Assembly (NCBI GenBank): GCA_017632755.1
Contig: JAGBQU010000147.1
Span: 1-5,047 of the forward strand
Length of the DNA stretch: 5,047 bases
Direction of reading: 5' to 3'
Origin: Lachnospiraceae bacterium
Lineage (GTDB): Bacteria > Bacillota_A > Clostridia > Lachnospirales > Lachnospiraceae
Below are positions 1-5,047 of this stretch, one piece after another. A program made the translations under genes and the position numbers. Position 1 is the stretch's first letter. Every line of letters begins with the position of its first letter. Under the pieces are notes generated by a model. That model had not been told where the DNA came from. It made no database searches and was given only the letters and a program-made list of their open reading frames with translations.

Positions 1-1152
1 AGCGGACATATGGAAAATGATGCGGAACGCATGGTGAAAACACCATGGTTTGACTATGAGATCCCCTTTACGCAGGCCGCGGAGGTGGGAACCGGAAAAG
101 TGATCACGGATCATGCAACGGTTGGGATCGTTGTCACAACGGATGGCAGTTTTACGGATATTCCACAGGAAAACTATGCTGCGGCGCAAGAGAAGGCGAT
201 CCGTCAGCTGCAACAAATAGGGAAACCCTTTGTTGTGATCGTGAATTCGAGCAGACCATATGCGCAGGAGACGCGGCGGCTCGCCGAAGAGATTGCCGAT
301 ACATATCATGTGAAAGCTTTTTCCATGAATCTGGAGCAGCTCGGGAAGGAAGATATCACTTATATTCTGGAAAGTATCCTGGAAGAATTTCCGATCACTT
401 CCATTGAATTTTTTGTTCCCAAATGGGTTGACATGCTGCCCGATGATCACGAAAAGAAAACTGCATTGATACAGCATATCAAGGATTGCATGAATGATTA
501 TTCCATCATGCGTGATTTTAATGAGCATCCTTTTGCATTCCCGGATGATTTTGTAAAACGTTCCAAGGTGGACAGTGTCAATATGGCAGACGGGAATATC
601 CGTATCATTCTGGATATGGATGAAAGCTATTATTATCATATGCTCAGTGAAATGCTCGGAGAAGAGATCGGCAGTGAGTATGACCTCCTTTGTCGATTAA
701 AGGAGATCGCGTCCATGAAAAAGGAATATGCAAAGGTTCTCTCTGCACTTGAGAGCGTGCGTGTAAAGGGCTATGGCGTTGTCGCTCCCGGAAGAGATGA
801 GATCCGTCTGGATTCGCCGCAAGTAATAAAACACGGGAACAAATACGGCGTAAAGATCCGTGCGCAAAGTCCCTCCATCCATATGATCAAGGCCGACATC
901 GAGACAGAGATTGCCCCCATTGTCGGTACCAAACAGCAGGCAGATGATCTGATCTCATATATCAAGGATGGGGAGAATTCGGATGGTATCTGGGATACCA
1001 ACATTTTCGGGAAAACGGTGGAGCAGCTTATTTATGACGGAATCGATAATAAGATCGCGCTTTTGGGTGAGGAAAGTCAGAGCAAACTGCAGGATGGCAT
1101 GCAGAAGATCGTCAATGACACAAACGGCGGGTTGGTCTGTATTATCATATAA
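1..1152 (+). CDS. spoIVA: SpoIVA, stage IV sporulation protein A (spore coat morphogenetic ATPase), 5' part missing
   Basis: SpoIVA is the cytoskeletal ATPase that polymerises on the mother-cell face of the forespore and forms the basement layer of the spore coat. The frame is open from base 1, so the ATG at 10 is internal. 383 residues are present against about 492 in Bacillus subtilis, so roughly 110 N-terminal residues, including the Walker A loop, lie upstream. Numbering from the codon at 10, the visible landmarks are MVKTPW (8-13), the GTPase-fold strand ending VVTTDGSFTD (41-50), GKPFVVIVNSSRPY (71-84), GYGVVAP (254-260) and PSIHMIKADIETE (288-300). The C-terminus NGGLVCIII ends exactly like the family; its second Gly is six residues from the end, matching B. 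subtilis Gly486, which is linked genetically to SpoVM contact. The C-terminus is intact and there is no frameshift. In other endospore formers the gene is made under sigma E; its promoter is outside the window. It is probably unrelated in function to the downstream ior cluster. Confidence 0.96.
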   Translation, partial: SGHMENDAERMVKTPWFDYEIPFTQAAEVGTGKVITDHATVGIVVTTDGSFTDIPQENYAAAQEKAIRQLQQIGKPFVVIVNSSRPYAQETRRLAEEIADTYHVKAFSMNLEQLGKEDITYILESILEEFPITSIEFFVPKWVDMLPDDHEKKTALIQHIKDCMNDYSIMRDFNEHPFAFPDDFVKRSKVDSVNMADGNIRIILDMDESYYYHMLSEMLGEEIGSEYDLLCRLKEIASMKKEYAKVLSALESVRVKGYGVVAPGRDEIRLDSPQVIKHGNKYGVKIRAQSPSIHMIKADIETEIAPIVGTKQQADDLISYIKDGENSDGIWDTNIFGKTVEQLIYDGIDNKIALLGEESQSKLQDGMQKIVNDTNGGLVCIII

Positions 1153-1206
1153 TGGAATTTCCCGTTCATAACCGGCCGCAAACCTTATGTAACTGTGCTG
1201 CCGGCA
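1153..1206. other. spoIVA 3' flank without a clear terminator
   Basis: Between the spoIVA stop codon and the predicted ior promoter there is no GC-rich stem followed by a T-run. The only pairing seen is a weak 5-bp CCGGC (1172-1176) with GCCGG (1200-1204) across a 23-nt loop, with no U-tract. spoIVA transcripts may therefore end by another mechanism or read through into the ior leader during sporulation. No small gene with a ribosome binding site is visible here. Confidence 0.5.
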
Positions 1207-1235
1207 TTGACTTATCCCGGAATATTGATTAAAAT
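1207..1235 (+). promoter_or_regulatory. Predicted sigma-A-type promoter of the ior cluster
   Basis: The -35 box is TTGACT (1207-1212) and the -10 box is TAAAAT (1230-1235), separated by exactly 17 bp. Each box matches the vegetative consensus at five of six positions. Transcription would start near 1241-1243, about 10 nt before the outer stem of the leader structure at 1252. That position supports the promoter and the structured leader as a unit. No other equally good pair was seen in the gap; TGACTT (1341-1346) with TAAAGA (1364-1369) is much weaker. This is inferred from sequence only. Confidence 0.65.
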
Positions 1236-1251
1236 GAAACAGGACTATTCA

Positions 1252-1361
1252 TTCGAATCGAACACAAGGCGTTTTGCTCTCATCCCCAAGCCGGCGGAGT
1301 TTGCAAAACGCCGTGATATGTTCAGGTGCGAGAGATGCCCTGACTTAAAATCGATATCGAA
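1252..1361 (+). ncRNA. Candidate structured 5' leader RNA (three-way junction) of the ior cluster
   Basis: Three helices can form together. P1 pairs 1252-1256 with 1357-1361 and 1257-1261 with 1351-1355, giving 10 bp around one bulged A (1356). P2 is a perfect 10-bp stem, GGCGTTTTGC (1268-1277) with GCAAAACGCC (1303-1312), closed by a 25-nt C/G-rich loop. P3 pairs TCAGG (1322-1326) with CCTGA (1339-1343), then continues past a bulged U with two more pairs and a G-U, around the loop AGAGA. The junction strands are ACACAA (1262-1267), 1313-1321 and CTTAAAA (1344-1350). There is no U-tract after it, so it is not an intrinsic terminator. The iorA ribosome binding site lies 16 nt downstream and no strong pairing to it was found. 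It could be a riboswitch-like leader, a protein-binding leader or a dispersed structured repeat. I do not recognise the family; pairing is observed, function is inferred. Confidence 0.5.
1351..1360. repeat. Perfect 10-bp DNA palindrome TCGATATCGA
   Basis: TCGATATCGA is its own reverse complement and lies 34 nt before the iorA start codon. A shorter palindrome, ATTCGAAT (1251-1258), lies just after the predicted transcription start. The two segments also pair with each other as P1 of the leader, so they may be RNA stem strands and not operators. As DNA they could instead be a repressor site downstream of the promoter. The sequence alone does not separate these readings. Confidence 0.35.
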
Positions 1362-1376
1362 GATAAAGAATAATAG

Positions 1377-1387
1377 AAAGGCGGAAG
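1377..1387 (+). promoter_or_regulatory. iorA ribosome binding site (selects the TTG start)
   Basis: The purine-rich AAAGGCGGAAG contains an imperfect Shine-Dalgarno sequence, with AGGCGG ending 9 nt before the TTG at 1394. The first in-frame ATG (1409) would be 24 nt away and has only A-rich sequence directly before it. This site therefore favours the TTG start. Confidence 0.65.
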
Positions 1388-1393
1388 ACAAAG

Positions 1394-3136
1394 TTGAAAC
1401 AAAAAATAATGCTGGGTAACGAGGCAATTGCCCGGGGAGCTTACGAAGCAGGCGTCAAGGTGACATCGGCATATCCGGGAACCCCGAGTACGGAAGTGAG
1501 CGAGAACATTGTAAAGTATGAGGGAGTCTATGCGGAATGGGCTCCAAACGAAAAAGTCGCTACAGAAGTTGCGATCGGTGCATCTATGGCCGGAGTCCGC
1601 TCCATGACGATGATGAAGATGGTCGGACTGAATGTGGCTTCCGATCCGCTTTATACAGTATCCTATATCGGTGTTAACGGCGGAATGGTGCTTGTTGTGG
1701 CGGATGATCCGGGTATCTACAGCTCACAAAATGAGCAGGATACCAGAATGATTGCCAGAGCTGCCATGATCCCTGTCATAGAACCGTCGGACAGCGAGGA
1801 AGCACGGGTATTTACCAAAAGAGCATATGAACTCTCGGAACAGTACGATACACCGATCATCTTAAGGACGACGACAAGACTTGCTCACTCGCAGGGAATC
1901 GTGAATCTGGAGGACCGCGTGGAGGTTTCCGACAAGCCGTATGAGAGAAATATCGCGAAAAATGTCATGATGCCCGGTAACGCTATACGGAGACATGTTT
2001 TCGTAGAGGAACGCTTAAAGAAAATGGCCGAGGATGCGGCGACGCTGGATATCAATAAAGTAGAATACAGGGATACCAAGATCGGTGTGATCACAAGCGG
2101 CATCCCCTATCAGTATGTAAAGGAAGTACTACCCGATGCCTCAGTATTAAAGCTCGGACTGGTTCATCCTCTTCCGCATACGCTGATCAAGGAATTTGCA
2201 CAGAAGGTAGACAAGCTTTATATCGTGGAGGAACTTGAGCCTGTCATCGAGGAGCAGGTGAAAGCGATGGGAATCGAATGTATCGGCAAGGAGATTTTTA
2301 CCGTTCAGGGCGAATACAGTGCAAATCTTCTCAGAAAAGCGATCCTGGGTCAGGAGCTTGGACTCAAAAAAGCCGAGGAAGCACCCGCAAGACCTCCGAT
2401 CCTCTGTCCGGGCTGCCCGCACAGAAGCACATATTCGGTTCTGAAAAAATTAAAGATCCACGCAGCAGGGGATATCGGCTGCTATACACTCGGTGCAGTC
2501 GCACCGCTTGGCGTGGTTGACACAACGGTATGTATGGGGTCCAGCATTTCCACGCTTCACGGCATGGAGAAAGCAAAGGGAAAAGAATACATCAAAAACT
2601 GGGTCGATGTGATCGGAGACTCAACCTTCCTGCACACCGGTGTGAACTCGCTGATGAATATGGTTTACAATCAGGCATCAGGTACGGTCATCATCCTCGA
2701 CAATTCGACCACCGGTATGACGGGACATCAGGAACATGCCGCTACCGGTAAAATGTTAAACGGCGAGCCGACCCACGCAGTCAATCTTGATGATCTGTGC
2801 CGTGCCATCGGCGTGAAGCATGTTGAGGTTGTGGATGCATTTGATACGGCACGTCTTGAGGAAGTAGTAAAGACGGAAGTGGCCAGAGATGAAGTTTCCG
2901 TCATCATTTCGCAGGCACCCTGTGCGCTTTTAAAAGGCTTTGTACCGAAGGGTAAATGCTTTGAGATACCGGAAAAATGCAAAAAGTGCGGACAATGTCT
3001 GGTGCCGGGATGCCCCGCTCTGACAAAACAGGCGGACGGAACCGTCTCGATCGATCAGACAATGTGCAACGGCTGCGGTCTGTGTATGGGTATCTGTAAG
3101 TTTAGCGCTATCGGTTTTAAAGGGAGGGGAGAATGA
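1394..3136 (+). CDS. iorA: Indolepyruvate:ferredoxin oxidoreductase, alpha subunit (IorA)
   Basis: IorA is the catalytic subunit of a cytoplasmic, oxygen-sensitive enzyme: aryl pyruvate + CoA + oxidised ferredoxin gives arylacetyl-CoA + CO2 + reduced ferredoxin. At 580 residues it has normal family length. It fuses a 2-oxoacid oxidoreductase alpha-type domain (about 1-320, YPGTPSTE at 27-34) to a TPP-binding beta-type domain (about 335-515) and a C-terminal ferredoxin domain. The TPP module shows CPGCPHR (338-344), GDIGCYTLG (359-367), GDSTF (408-412) and LDNSTTGMTGHQ (435-446). Two [4Fe-4S] motifs are complete: C529, C532, C535, C540 (CX2CX2CX4CP) and C558, C561, C564, C568 (CX2CX2CX3C); the last Cys is followed by Lys, not the common Pro. 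The start is TTG; the N-terminus MKQKIMLGNEAIARGAYEAG aligns with family starts, so the Met at codon 6 is a less likely start. The stop overlaps iorB. Aromatic substrate preference is inferred from the family. Confidence 0.96.
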   Translation: MKQKIMLGNEAIARGAYEAGVKVTSAYPGTPSTEVSENIVKYEGVYAEWAPNEKVATEVAIGASMAGVRSMTMMKMVGLNVASDPLYTVSYIGVNGGMVLVVADDPGIYSSQNEQDTRMIARAAMIPVIEPSDSEEARVFTKRAYELSEQYDTPIILRTTTRLAHSQGIVNLEDRVEVSDKPYERNIAKNVMMPGNAIRRHVFVEERLKKMAEDAATLDINKVEYRDTKIGVITSGIPYQYVKEVLPDASVLKLGLVHPLPHTLIKEFAQKVDKLYIVEELEPVIEEQVKAMGIECIGKEIFTVQGEYSANLLRKAILGQELGLKKAEEAPARPPILCPGCPHRSTYSVLKKLKIHAAGDIGCYTLGAVAPLGVVDTTVCMGSSISTLHGMEKAKGKEYIKNWVDVIGDSTFLHTGVNSLMNMVYNQASGTVIILDNSTTGMTGHQEHAATGKMLNGEPTHAVNLDDLCRAIGVKHVEVVDAFDTARLEEVVKTEVARDEVSVIISQAPCALLKGFVPKGKCFEIPEKCKKCGQCLVPGCPALTKQADGTVSIDQTMCNGCGLCMGICKFSAIGFKGRGE

Positions 3137-3138
3137 TG
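3121..3138 (+). promoter_or_regulatory. iorA/iorB translational coupling site and iorB start choice
   Basis: AGGGAGGGGAG (3121-3131) lies inside the last iorA codons and serves as the iorB Shine-Dalgarno sequence. The iorA stop TGA (3134-3136) overlaps an ATG at 3133 (ATGA), and a second ATG follows directly at 3136. From AGGGAGG (3121-3127) the spacing is 5 nt to the first ATG and 8 nt to the second. The second may therefore be used as much or more. The arrangement suits equal production of the two subunits. Confidence 0.7.
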
Positions 3139-3720
3139 GCAGAGACAAAGAATATTATGATCGTCGGTGTCGGAGGACAGGGAACACTCCTGACCAGCAG
3201 GATACTCGGCGGTATTACGATAGCGGCAGGCTATGATGTAAAGCTTTCCGAAGTGCATGGAATGGCACAGAGAGGCGGAAGCGTTGTCACTTACGTGCGC
3301 TATGGCGAGAAGGTTGCAGAACCCATCGTCGAGGAGGGACAGGCAGATCTGCTGATCGCCTTTGAGCGGCTTGAGGCTCTCAGATATTCTCATTTTCTTA
3401 AAAAGGACGGCGTTATCATCGTAAATGATCAGCGCATCGATCCTATGACGGTCGTTACCGGCGCTGCAACATATCCGGAGGGCATCATCGAAAAACTCTC
3501 CAAAGATCACAAGGTTGTTGCCGTAGATGCCATGGCAGAAGCATTAAAGTTGGGCAATTCCAGGGTCTTTAACACGATCATTCTCGGTGTTGCTGCCAAA
3601 AACATGGATTTTGATAAGGAATCCTGGATCAATGTGATCCGTGATCTGGTACCGCCCAAGACAGTGGATATCAATCTCGAGGCTTTTGAGACCGGCTATG
3701 CGATCGCACAGGGAGAATAA
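3133..3720 (+). CDS. iorB: Indolepyruvate:ferredoxin oxidoreductase, beta subunit (IorB)
   Basis: IorB is the small partner of IorA and carries the gamma-type domain of pyruvate/ketoisovalerate oxidoreductases; together they form the active cytoplasmic complex. At 195 residues it is a normal stand-alone, anaerobic-type IorB, unlike the large fused forms of some aerobes. The N-terminal nucleotide-fold glycine loop GVGGQG (12-17) is followed by the family signature SEVHGMAQRGGSV (39-51). The end (about 160-195) has the usual helical tail. It overlaps the iorA stop by 4 nt (ATGA), so the two are almost certainly co-transcribed and coupled. The start may be 3133 or 3136, which changes only one Met. 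Assignment to indolepyruvate and not another 2-oxoacid rests on the partner IorA, because this domain is shared across the superfamily. Confidence 0.95.
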   Translation: MMAETKNIMIVGVGGQGTLLTSRILGGITIAAGYDVKLSEVHGMAQRGGSVVTYVRYGEKVAEPIVEEGQADLLIAFERLEALRYSHFLKKDGVIIVNDQRIDPMTVVTGAATYPEGIIEKLSKDHKVVAVDAMAEALKLGNSRVFNTIILGVAAKNMDFDKESWINVIRDLVPPKTVDINLEAFETGYAIAQGE

Positions 3721-3738
3721 GGAATATGATCTGCCGAT

Positions 3739-3744
3739 AAAGGA
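3739..3744 (+). promoter_or_regulatory. Ribosome binding site of the amidohydrolase gene
   Basis: AAAGGA lies 13 nt before the ATG at 3758, a rather long spacing. No better start codon in the same frame lies between the iorB stop and 3758. The next ATG (3770) would cut off the strand that precedes the metal-binding His pair, so 3758 is kept as the start. Confidence 0.5.
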
Positions 3745-3757
3745 TACCACCAAACCC

Positions 3758-4600
3758 ATGATCATCGATATGCACACGCATATCTTTCCACAGCGCATTG
3801 CGGCATCTGCATATGCTGCCATGGAGAGAAATGTCTATGAAAAACGAAAAGAGGAACTCCGGATCAAGATTTCAGGGACGCGGGAGGCACTTGCAAAGTC
3901 CGGAGACGTGAATCGGATCGATCTGTCCGTTGTTTTGCCGGTGGCCACAAAACCGTCCCAGACAGAAAGCATCAACAGTTTTGCAAAAGAGACAAACGAA
4001 CGGACGGCAGAGAGCGGTGTGATGTCTTTTGGGGCGATCCATCCGGATAACGGGGATTATAAAGAGATCCTTTTGGAGCTTCACCGGATGGGATTTGCTG
4101 GTATCAAGCTTCATCCGGATTATCAGGGAGTCAATTTTGACGATGAGAGATATCTCCGGATCATCGAAGCGGCATCTGATCTTGGAATGGTGATCGTCAC
4201 GCATGCCGGGGAGGATGTCGGTATACCCGAAAAGGTCCGCTGTACGCCGGATCGGATCCTGCGCGTGCTTGAGATTGTCCGTCCGCCAAAGCTTGTGCTT
4301 GCGCATATGGGCGGTTGGAATATGTGGGAGGAAGTGGAACAAAAGCTGGTCGGCAAACCGGTGTATTTTGATACATCCTTCGTGTTTGAACCTATCGTCA
4401 CACAGATGGATGAAGCACAGTTTATACGGATCGTGAGATCGCATGGGGCTGATAAGATCCTGTTTGCCACGGACAGTCCATGGTCCGATCAGGGGAAATA
4501 TGTGGAAAAGATACGGAAAATGCCTTTTTCGGATGAGGAAAAAAAGAGGATTTTTTCCGAAAACGCAATAAGATTGCTGGGGATCGACCGGCAATATTAA
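3758..4600 (+). CDS. Amidohydrolase-2 family metal-dependent hydrolase or decarboxylase, substrate unknown
   Basis: This is a 280-residue TIM-barrel enzyme of the amidohydrolase superfamily (PF04909-like: hydrolases and aromatic-acid decarboxylases of the ACMSD / gamma-resorcylate decarboxylase group). The expected metal ligands are present: H6 and H8 in DMHTHIFP, H149 in VIVTHAGED, H183 in LAHMGGW and the catalytic Asp D239 in FATDSPW. GIKLHPDYQG (115-124), with K117 and H119, lies on a barrel strand. There is no signal peptide, so it is cytoplasmic. The frame is open back to 3641, but that part overlaps iorB, and MIIDMHTHIF is the typical family N-terminus; ATG 3758 is chosen. It follows iorB by 37 nt and precedes the ligase by 19 nt, so it is likely in the ior operon. 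It might act on an aromatic acid or amide linked to the IOR pathway, but this is inference from position only. Fold and metal site are well supported; the reaction is not. Confidence 0.9.
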   Translation: MIIDMHTHIFPQRIAASAYAAMERNVYEKRKEELRIKISGTREALAKSGDVNRIDLSVVLPVATKPSQTESINSFAKETNERTAESGVMSFGAIHPDNGDYKEILLELHRMGFAGIKLHPDYQGVNFDDERYLRIIEAASDLGMVIVTHAGEDVGIPEKVRCTPDRILRVLEIVRPPKLVLAHMGGWNMWEEVEQKLVGKPVYFDTSFVFEPIVTQMDEAQFIRIVRSHGADKILFATDSPWSDQGKYVEKIRKMPFSDEEKKRIFSENAIRLLGIDRQY

Positions 4601-4606
4601 AACGAT

Positions 4607-4612
4607 AAGGAG
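4607..4612 (+). promoter_or_regulatory. Ribosome binding site of the acyl-CoA ligase gene
   Basis: A consensus AAGGAG lies 7 nt before the ATG at 4620, separated by an A-rich spacer. It is the strongest Shine-Dalgarno sequence in the window and fixes the ligase start. Confidence 0.85.
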
Positions 4613-4619
4613 TAAAAAA

Positions 4620-5047
4620 ATGCCAATTACAGAAATTTTGGAAAAAAACGCCAGAGAATACGGGCAGGATGTATGTCTGGTTGAGATCAATCCGGACATT
4701 CAAGAGAGAAGACGCGTGACGTGGAGAGAGTATGAGCTCATCGAGCCGGATGTCCGTCACCACTACAGAAGAGAGATCACATGGCACGTCTTTAATGAGA
4801 AGGCAAATCGTGTTGCAAACCTTCTGCTTGGCAGAGGGATTCAAAAAGGGGATAAGGTTGCCATTCTCATGATGAACTGTCTTGAATGGCTTCCGATCTA
4901 CTTCGGTATCTTAAAGACCGGCGCGCTTGCCGTTCCGATGAATTTCCGTTTTGATGCGGAGGAGATCAAATATTGTCTGGATCTTTCGGAGTCGGATGTA
5001 CTGATCTTCGGACCTGAGTTTGTGGGACGTATCGAGGAGATCGTAGA
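4620..5047 (+). CDS. AMP-forming acyl-CoA synthetase/ligase (ANL superfamily), N-terminal part only
   Basis: The first 142 codons of an adenylate-forming acyl-CoA ligase are present and the frame is open to the right edge; a full protein would be about 500-570 residues. Such enzymes join a carboxylic acid to CoA through an acyl-AMP in the cytoplasm. The family N-terminal pattern is clear: ITWHVFNEKANRVANLL (53-69), GDKVAILMMNCLEWLPIYFG (77-96) and ILKTGALAVPMNFR (97-110), then DVLIFGPEFVGRI (126-138). The ATP-binding loop, the hinge and the catalytic Lys domain lie beyond the window, so activity and substrate cannot be judged. The segment before the core holds a second VTWREYEL-like element (33-40). 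The ATG at 4620 has a consensus ribosome binding site and follows the amidohydrolase by 19 nt. Next to iorAB, an arylacetate or other aromatic acid is a reasonable substrate guess. The gene was recognised by translating the open frame. Confidence 0.9.
   Translation, partial: MPITEILEKNAREYGQDVCLVEINPDIQERRRVTWREYELIEPDVRHHYRREITWHVFNEKANRVANLLLGRGIQKGDKVAILMMNCLEWLPIYFGILKTGALAVPMNFRFDAEEIKYCLDLSESDVLIFGPEFVGRIEEIV

Noticed and set aside
1172..1204. CCGGC / GCCGG inverted repeat as a possible spoIVA terminator
   Set aside because: The stem is only 5 bp with a 23-nt loop and no T-tract follows.
1252..1361. Hammerhead ribozyme or purine riboswitch as identity of the three-way junction
   Set aside because: The junction strands lack the CUGAUGA and GAAA core of hammerheads, and the hairpin loops lack the kissing-loop and core bases of purine riboswitches.
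1195..1419. 74-codon open frame in the gap before iorA, also with an ATG at 1234
   Set aside because: It has no ribosome binding site, its ATG at 1234 overlaps the predicted -10 box, it runs through the leader hairpins and it overlaps the iorA start by 26 nt. The protein matches nothing I know.
3055..3510. 151-codon minus-strand open frame opposite the iorA end and iorB
   Set aside because: It is antisense to two well-conserved genes and shows no recognisable motif or ribosome binding site of its own.
3726..3740. Tiny four-codon frame ATG...TAA after iorB with AAGGA upstream
   Set aside because: It is too short to support as a gene; the ribosome-binding-like bases are a chance product of the iorB stop region.
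4537..4558. Inverted repeat GGAAAAAA / TTTTTTCC with a 6-nt loop, terminator-like
   Set aside because: It lies inside the amidohydrolase coding sequence (encoding DEEKKRIFSE), is AT-rich, and its T-run is part of the stem and not after it.
3872..4699. Long 275-codon minus-strand open frame opposite the amidohydrolase
   Set aside because: It lies antisense to a gene with full conserved metal-site motifs, and its translation is low-complexity His/Arg-rich sequence typical of a shadow frame.
1..5047. CRISPR arrays, tRNA or rRNA genes, insertion sequences, phage or defence genes
   Set aside because: No regularly spaced repeats, no cloverleaf or rRNA sequence, and no transposase, integrase or nuclease motifs were seen; the window is filled by metabolic and sporulation genes.

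Overview
This window looks like chromosome from an anaerobic, endospore-forming Firmicute, most likely class Clostridia and probably family Lachnospiraceae. The evidence is a clear spoIVA gene (restricted to endospore formers), an oxygen-sensitive ferredoxin-dependent 2-oxoacid oxidoreductase, strong AGGAG-type ribosome binding sites and moderate G+C. Genus cannot be decided. Everything supported is on the + strand.

Layout. (1) Positions 1-1152 hold the 3' three quarters of spoIVA, cut by the window edge. (2) Positions 1153-1393 are noncoding: there is no convincing spoIVA terminator, then a good sigma-A-type promoter (1207-1235), then a leader of about 150 nt. The leader can fold into a three-way junction (1252-1361). 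(3) From 1394 to the end is a tight co-directional cluster: iorA (TTG start), iorB (ATGA overlap with iorA), an amidohydrolase-2 family metalloenzyme (37-nt gap) and the start of an ANL-superfamily acyl-CoA synthetase/ligase (19-nt gap, cut by the right edge).

How the genes may work together. IorA and IorB form indolepyruvate:ferredoxin oxidoreductase, which interconverts aryl pyruvates (from Trp, Phe, Tyr) with arylacetyl-CoA, CO2 and reduced ferredoxin. A neighbouring acyl-CoA ligase fits chemically. It could activate arylacetates for reductive carboxylation to arylpyruvates (aromatic amino acid salvage), or handle the CoA ester in the catabolic direction. The amidohydrolase has a complete set of metal ligands but no substrate that can be named from sequence.

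The part least explained by known features is the leader RNA of the ior cluster. Its outer stem pairs 1252-1261 with 1351-1361 (10 bp, one bulge) and encloses a perfect 10-bp hairpin and an 8-bp hairpin. The outer stem begins about 10 nt after the predicted transcription start. I do not recognise it as any riboswitch or leader family I know.
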